Source: an uncultured Sphingomonas sp.
GTDB taxonomy: Bacteria; Pseudomonadota; Alphaproteobacteria; Sphingomonadales; Sphingomonadaceae
Direction of reading: 5' to 3'
Assembly: GCF_937859915.1 (NCBI RefSeq)
Contig: NZ_CALMAW010000046.1
Location: 1 to 33,472, forward strand
Length of the DNA: 33,472 nucleotides
This document shows, piece after piece, positions 30,069 to 33,472 of this stretch. The notes beneath the pieces were generated by a model. That model worked only from the letters and a program-made list of their open reading frames with translations. It had not been told where the DNA came from and searched no databases. A program made the position numbers and the translations under genes. The stretch's first letter is position 1; each line of letters begins with the position of its first letter.

Positions 30069-31217
30069 TCAGGTGACGAGGCCGGTCACGGGGCGCCCGC
30101 CGCCTTGGGCGAACAGGCGGCGCCCGACCTGGTCGGGATCGAGCCCGAGCCCCTCGGCCGCGGCACCCGCGATCACCGCGTCGAGCCCGGCGGTCGGGCG
30201 CAGGTCGCGATTCTCGTAGAGATTGGCGGCCGAAAGCCCAGGCCAGTCGGCGACGACGCGGCCGCCTCGCACGGCGCCACCGATCAGCATCGCGGCCGAT
30301 CCCGTGCCATGGTCGGTGCCGCCGGTGCCGTTTGCCGCCGCGGTGCGCCCGAATTCGGTCGCGACCAGCACCGTGGTCTGCGCCCAGACCGGGCCGAGCC
30401 CGTCGCGCAGCGCCGCGACCATCATGTCGAGCGCCTTGAGCTGGGCGCTCAGCCGGCCGTCCTGTCCGGTGTGGGTGTCCCAGCCGCCGGTCTCGATCAT
30501 CGCGATGCGCGGCCCCTGCGGCTTGGCGAGGAAGCCCGCGGCGAGCTTGCCGAGGCTGGCCGGATCCTGCCTGGCGCTGGCGCCGCCGGCGAGCCCGCGT
30601 GCCGCCAGCGCCGCATTCCACAGCGGACCAAGCTGCCCGTCGCCGGCATAGAGCTGGCCGACGCGAAGCAGCAGGTCGTCCGAGGGCTGGGGCAGCGCGG
30701 AGGGCGCATAGGAGGTGACGTCGGCGGCGCCGCGCAGCGCCATCGGCACCGTCGAGGCGAAGGCGATGGCCTCGTCGCGCGCGCGGGGCAGCATCGCGAC
30801 CAGCCGGTTGAGCCAGCCGTCGCCGACCTGATAGGGCGCGGTCCCGCCCGTCTCGAGCACATGCTGCCCGTCGAAGTGCGAGCGGTCGCGATAGGGCGAG
30901 GCGACCGCATGGACGAACAGCGCTTGATGCTGCGCGTACATCTGCCCGATCTGGACCAGCGATGGGTGCAGCGCGAATGTGCCGTCGAGCTTGATCGCCT
31001 TGGCCGGATCGATCGCCAGCGCGCCGCGCAGGCTGGCATAGGCGGGATCGGCATAGGGCGAGACGATGTTGAGCCCGTCGGCGGCGCCGCGCTGGATGAT
31101 GAAGACGAAGCGCCGCTCGGTCTCGACCGCGGCGAGCGCCATGCGCGGCGACACCCAGAAGGCGCCGGCCCCCAGCGCGGCGAAGGAGAGGAAGCGGCGG
31201 CGGGGGAGCAGCATCAT
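30069..31217 (-). CDS. DUF1501 domain protein, Tat-exported
   Basis: This 382-residue protein has a twin-arginine-type signal ('LLPRRRFLSFAALGAGAFWVSPRMALA') and the DUF1501 alkaline-phosphatase-like fold. Visible marks include 'FVFIIQRGAADGLNIVSPYADP', 'HPSLVQIGQMYAQHQALFVHAVASPYRDRSHFDGQHVLE', 'IAMIETGGWDTHTGQDGRLSAQL' and 'TTVLVATEFGRTAAANGTGGTDHGTGSAAMLIGG'. The family may hold sulfatase-like metal chemistry, but its function is unknown. It is encoded with DUF1800 in many bacteria. GAGGAG precedes the ATG at 31217, which directly abuts the TAG stop of the DUF1800 gene, so the two are coupled. Confidence 0.93.
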   Translation of the reverse strand: MMLLPRRRFLSFAALGAGAFWVSPRMALAAVETERRFVFIIQRGAADGLNIVSPYADPAYASLRGALAIDPAKAIKLDGTFALHPSLVQIGQMYAQHQALFVHAVASPYRDRSHFDGQHVLETGGTAPYQVGDGWLNRLVAMLPRARDEAIAFASTVPMALRGAADVTSYAPSALPQPSDDLLLRVGQLYAGDGQLGPLWNAALAARGLAGGASARQDPASLGKLAAGFLAKPQGPRIAMIETGGWDTHTGQDGRLSAQLKALDMMVAALRDGLGPVWAQTTVLVATEFGRTAAANGTGGTDHGTGSAAMLIGGAVRGGRVVADWPGLSAANLYENRDLRPTAGLDAVIAGAAAEGLGLDPDQVGRRLFAQGGGRPVTGLVT

Positions 31218-32714
31218 CTATCTCCTCAGGAAATCGGGCGAGACGAGCAGCAGCGCCAGCGCCGCGCCCGGACTCTCGGCCTTGCCGACCTGGTCGGCGG
31301 TGGCGGGCGAGAAGCTCGCCGGGATCAGTCTGGGGCCGAGATCGCGCGCATCGAGCCGGTCGCCGATCGGCGCGACCAGCCGCTGCGCCAGCTCGACGCG
31401 GCGGAGCAGCGCGTCGGGTGCCGCCCAGCTCGCGGCGATGTCGTCATAGCCCGCAGGCGACCCCGGCTTCCACACCGGCTGGCCGAGCTGGCCGAGCATG
31501 CCCGCGACCTGCATCTGCCCGAGATCGGTGCGGCCCAGCCCACGCAGCGCCGACACCGTCCACTCCCACGGCGTCTTGAACTTTTGCGGGGTCCGCACCC
31601 ACGGCTCGGGCGAGGCGATCAGCGTGCGGTAGAGTTCGGGCAGGCTGCCGCGGTGGCGCGTGTAGGATGCGGCGAGCCGCGCGACCAGCGCCGGGGGCGG
31701 GGCGTCGCCGGCGAAGTGGCGCGCAAGCTTGGTCGCGACGTGAGTCGCGGTCGCGGGCGCGGCGGCGAAATCGACCAGTGCGGCGCGCGCCTGGCCGTCG
31801 TCGGGCTGATCATAGGTCTTGCCGACGATCGTCCGCGTGCCGGGCTCGTGCAGAGGCGCGCGGAAGAAGAAGGTGTCGGGCGAGGTCGCGTCGCGCCGTC
31901 CGCCGGCGAGCGCGCCGCCCACCGACCAGCCGGTCAGCGCGCGGGAAAATTCGGTGACGTCGGTCTGACTATAGCCCGAGCGGACGCCGAGCGTGTGCAG
32001 CTCCATGATCTCGCGCCCGAGATTTTCGTTCAGGCCGGGGCGTTTCGCGGGATTGCGCCTGGCGACGCCGAGCGCGAAGGGGCTGTTGGGACCGGCCGAA
32101 TTGATCTGGTTGAGATAGATCAGCATCGCGGGATGCTGCTCGACCGCGATCAGCATGTCCTCGAAGCGGCCGAGCACATGCGGGCGGATCGCGTCGCGCT
32201 CGAAGGCGCCGACGAAGGCGGTGGTCTGGGTATTGTCGGCCGAGACGCAGAAATGGTTCGACCAGAAATGCACCATCCGCTCGACGAACGGCGCGTCGGT
32301 CTGCAGCGCACTCTGCATCCGCGCCTGGATCGCGGCGCGGTACAGCGCTTGGGCATCCTGCCCGAAATCCTGGCGGATCGCGGCGCGCATCGCATTGGGG
32401 GAGGGCGCGGCGCCACTCGCGGTCGGCGGCTGAAGTCCCGCGGGTCTCGGGATCGCCGACAGGGTCGGCGCGGCGGGCGGGTGCGGCAGCGTAACGGGCA
32501 CCATTTGCCGCGCGGCGCGCTGCTGGTCCTGATAATTCTGGAGCAGCGCGCCGGCATCGGCGAGTGCGGCGAAGACCGCGGGCTTCTCGTCGAAGCGGTC
32601 GAACTGGGCGTGGAGCCAGTGCTTCGGATCGTCGGGCAGCGCGTCCCCGGGGCGCACGCCGAGGCCGAAGCGGTTGAGCGCGATCGCGGCGGGAGACAGC
32701 GGGAGCGTCGACAT
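31218..32714 (-). CDS. DUF1800 domain protein
   Basis: This 498-residue protein is mostly helical, with the family features 'AAIALNRFGLGVRPGD' (N-terminus), 'PFVERMVHFWSNHFCVSADNTQT', 'FERDAIRPHVLGRFEDMLIAVEQHPAMLIYLNQ' and 'NENLGREIMELHTLGVRSGYSQTDVTEFSRALTGW'. It ends in 'LALLLVSPDFLRR'. DUF1800 genes nearly always travel with DUF1501 genes. The biochemical role is unknown, and a joint extracytoplasmic function is only inferred from that linkage. No clear signal peptide is seen. GAGGA lies 7 nt before the ATG. It follows the EF-hand gene at a 35-nt distance. Confidence 0.93.
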   Translation of the reverse strand: MSTLPLSPAAIALNRFGLGVRPGDALPDDPKHWLHAQFDRFDEKPAVFAALADAGALLQNYQDQQRAARQMVPVTLPHPPAAPTLSAIPRPAGLQPPTASGAAPSPNAMRAAIRQDFGQDAQALYRAAIQARMQSALQTDAPFVERMVHFWSNHFCVSADNTQTTAFVGAFERDAIRPHVLGRFEDMLIAVEQHPAMLIYLNQINSAGPNSPFALGVARRNPAKRPGLNENLGREIMELHTLGVRSGYSQTDVTEFSRALTGWSVGGALAGGRRDATSPDTFFFRAPLHEPGTRTIVGKTYDQPDDGQARAALVDFAAAPATATHVATKLARHFAGDAPPPALVARLAASYTRHRGSLPELYRTLIASPEPWVRTPQKFKTPWEWTVSALRGLGRTDLGQMQVAGMLGQLGQPVWKPGSPAGYDDIAASWAAPDALLRRVELAQRLVAPIGDRLDARDLGPRLIPASFSPATADQVGKAESPGAALALLLVSPDFLRR

Positions 32715-32749
32715 GTTCGATCCTCTATTCGCTTCTACGCCCGCGCGTC

Positions 32750-33256
32750 TCAGCTCTGCGGCGAGCCCGTCGCCGGCGGTGGCGTCGACGGCGCATCGCC
32801 ACGTCCACCGCGACCGGCATGACGCCCCGCGCCGCCGCGCGCCGCCATACGCTCGTCGGGGGTGATCACGCCGTCGCCGTTGGTATCCATTCGGCGGAAG
32901 CGCTCGGCCGACGCCGCATCGATCTCGCTTTTGTCGAGGACGCCGTCATGATTGGCGTCCATCCGTGCGAACATCGCCGCCGGATCGAACCCGCCACCGC
33001 CGCCGCGCCGGCCGCTCATCTGCGCGGTCCACTCGGCGAGGCTGATCCGGCCGTCGCCATCCGTGTCGGCGGCCATCATGCGCGCGGCATTGCGCGCCTG
33101 AAACTGCGCCAGCGTCATGCTGCCGCCCTCGGCGGGCGGGGCGGCGGACGACGCGTCAGCCGGTGCGGCGGCCGCCATGGGCGGCGCCTGCGCTATCACG
33201 GCGGCCGGTGCGACCAGAAAGGCGATCAGGGCGGCAAGCGGTGCGATCTTCATCAT
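32750..33256 (-). CDS. Exported EF-hand calcium-binding protein
   Basis: This 168-residue protein has a signal peptide (MMKIAPLAALIAFLVAPAAVIA) and three EF-hand calcium loops: DTDGDGRISLAE (64-75), DANHDGVLDKSE (100-111) and DTNGDGVITPDE (124-135). Ala/Pro- and Gly/Arg-rich linkers flank them. Similar EF-hand proteins of the periplasm in sphingomonads are presumed calcium sensors or buffers, and partners are unknown. The ATG at 33256 is chosen because TGAGGA lies just before it; an ATG 12 nt further out (33268) lacks a ribosome-binding site. It heads the DUF1800-DUF1501-PPK2 run on the same strand. Confidence 0.88.
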   Translation of the reverse strand: MMKIAPLAALIAFLVAPAAVIAQAPPMAAAAPADASSAAPPAEGGSMTLAQFQARNAARMMAADTDGDGRISLAEWTAQMSGRRGGGGGFDPAAMFARMDANHDGVLDKSEIDAASAERFRRMDTNGDGVITPDERMAARGGAGRHAGRGGRGDAPSTPPPATGSPQS

Positions 33257-33320
33257 ACCCATCCTCATACGGGGTCGAACATGAACCTGTCGGCAACGGC
33301 ATCCACCGCGTACCGCGACG

Positions 33321-33472
33321 TCAGAAGAACAATTTGCGCAGGCTGATCTTCACCGTGCGGCCGAGCGGATCGAGATAGTCGGGCTGATAGGCGAGCGGCG
33401 TCGCGCCGGCCGCGTCGCGGACGCGCTGGCGGGTGTCGAGCAGGTTGCTCACCGACAACGTCACGCGCATGC
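33321..33472 (-). CDS. TonB-dependent receptor, C-terminal end only
   Basis: The minus-strand frame enters from the window edge and gives about 50 residues. It includes 'LSVSNLLDTRQRVRD' and 'YQPDYLDPLGRTVKISLRKLFF', ending with stop at 33321. The 'N-L-(L/F)-D' motif and a final strand ending in Phe-Phe are typical of the last barrel strands of TonB-dependent receptors or related outer-membrane barrels. Substrate cannot be told. Confidence 0.85.
   Translation of the reverse strand, partial: MRVTLSVSNLLDTRQRVRDAAGATPLAYQPDYLDPLGRTVKISLRKLFF

Noticed and set aside
30042..32822. 926-codon plus-strand frame opposite the DUF1501 and DUF1800 genes
   Set aside because: Arg/Gly/Asp-rich antisense frame without family features; the minus-strand genes have clear motifs, ribosome-binding sites and abutting ends.
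1..33472. CRISPR array, toxin-antitoxin pair, prophage or secretion system
   Set aside because: No regularly spaced repeats, Cas, integrase, phage structural or toxin-antitoxin signatures were seen. The repeats found are palindromic intergenic elements.

Overview
The window looks like chromosomal DNA from a high-G+C alphaproteobacterium, most probably a Sphingomonas-type organism. This is inferred from several features: strong G/C bias at third codon positions, the mix of families (TonB-dependent receptor, TamA/TamB, PilZ, CsbD, YihY, DUF1800/DUF1501 pair, PPK2), promoter-like sequences of the alphaproteobacterial EcfG type, and dispersed 'CCCGGCGAAAGCCGGG'-type palindromes. No rRNA or other decisive taxonomic marker is present.

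Layout. 1-1936: the 3' end of an RND efflux pump gene, overlapped by its NodT/OprM-type outer-membrane lipoprotein. 1998-4521: a molybdate uptake locus with a one-domain ModE-like regulator, modA, modB and a short modC. 4527-4650: a palindromic intergenic repeat. 4741-7011: maeB (malic enzyme fused to a phosphotransacetylase-like domain). 7174-10414: a small STAS-like protein, a PilZ protein, dinB, a Crp/Fnr regulator and a small membrane protein. 10362-11300: YihY-family membrane protein. 11480-17724: tamA-tamB outer-membrane assembly operon behind a perfect EcfG-type promoter match. 17746-17907: a second kind of palindromic repeat. 17955-19463: csbD with an endonuclease/exonuclease/phosphatase-family gene, and a small secreted protein. 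19500-22601: HerA-like ATPase, a 46-residue His-rich secreted peptide, a YkgJ-type cysteine-cluster protein and a DUF1993 protein. 22602-24938: a small-gene region with an unannotated structured RNA candidate ending in an intrinsic terminator, three small exported proteins (one DUF4174, one with six cysteines), a 65-residue tail-anchored protein and an AT-rich patch. 24939-26949: tRNA-Asn, nadK and moaA. 27103-29142: a c-di-GMP protein with a degenerate GGDEF and an intact EAL domain. 29148-29279: second copy of the first repeat. 29280-33256: minus-strand run EF-hand protein, DUF1800, DUF1501, PPK2. 33321-33472: the C-terminus of a TonB-dependent receptor.

How the genes fit together. Molybdate import (modABC) and the first step of molybdopterin synthesis (moaA) are about 22 kb apart and probably serve the same cofactor pathway. 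The stress theme is inferred from csbD, dinB and EcfG-type promoter matches upstream of tamA, csbD and a small membrane protein. Envelope biogenesis is represented by tamAB, the efflux genes and the TonB receptor. PilZ and the EAL protein belong to c-di-GMP signalling.

Most of the window is ordinary core genome. I found no clear new defence or mobile system. The most worthwhile leads are the structured RNA at 22700-22851, the EcfG-type site in front of tamAB, the TOBE-less ModC that ends beside a repeat element, the Thr/Gly-rich surface-loop insertion in the efflux lipoprotein, and the small exported Cys/His-rich proteins.
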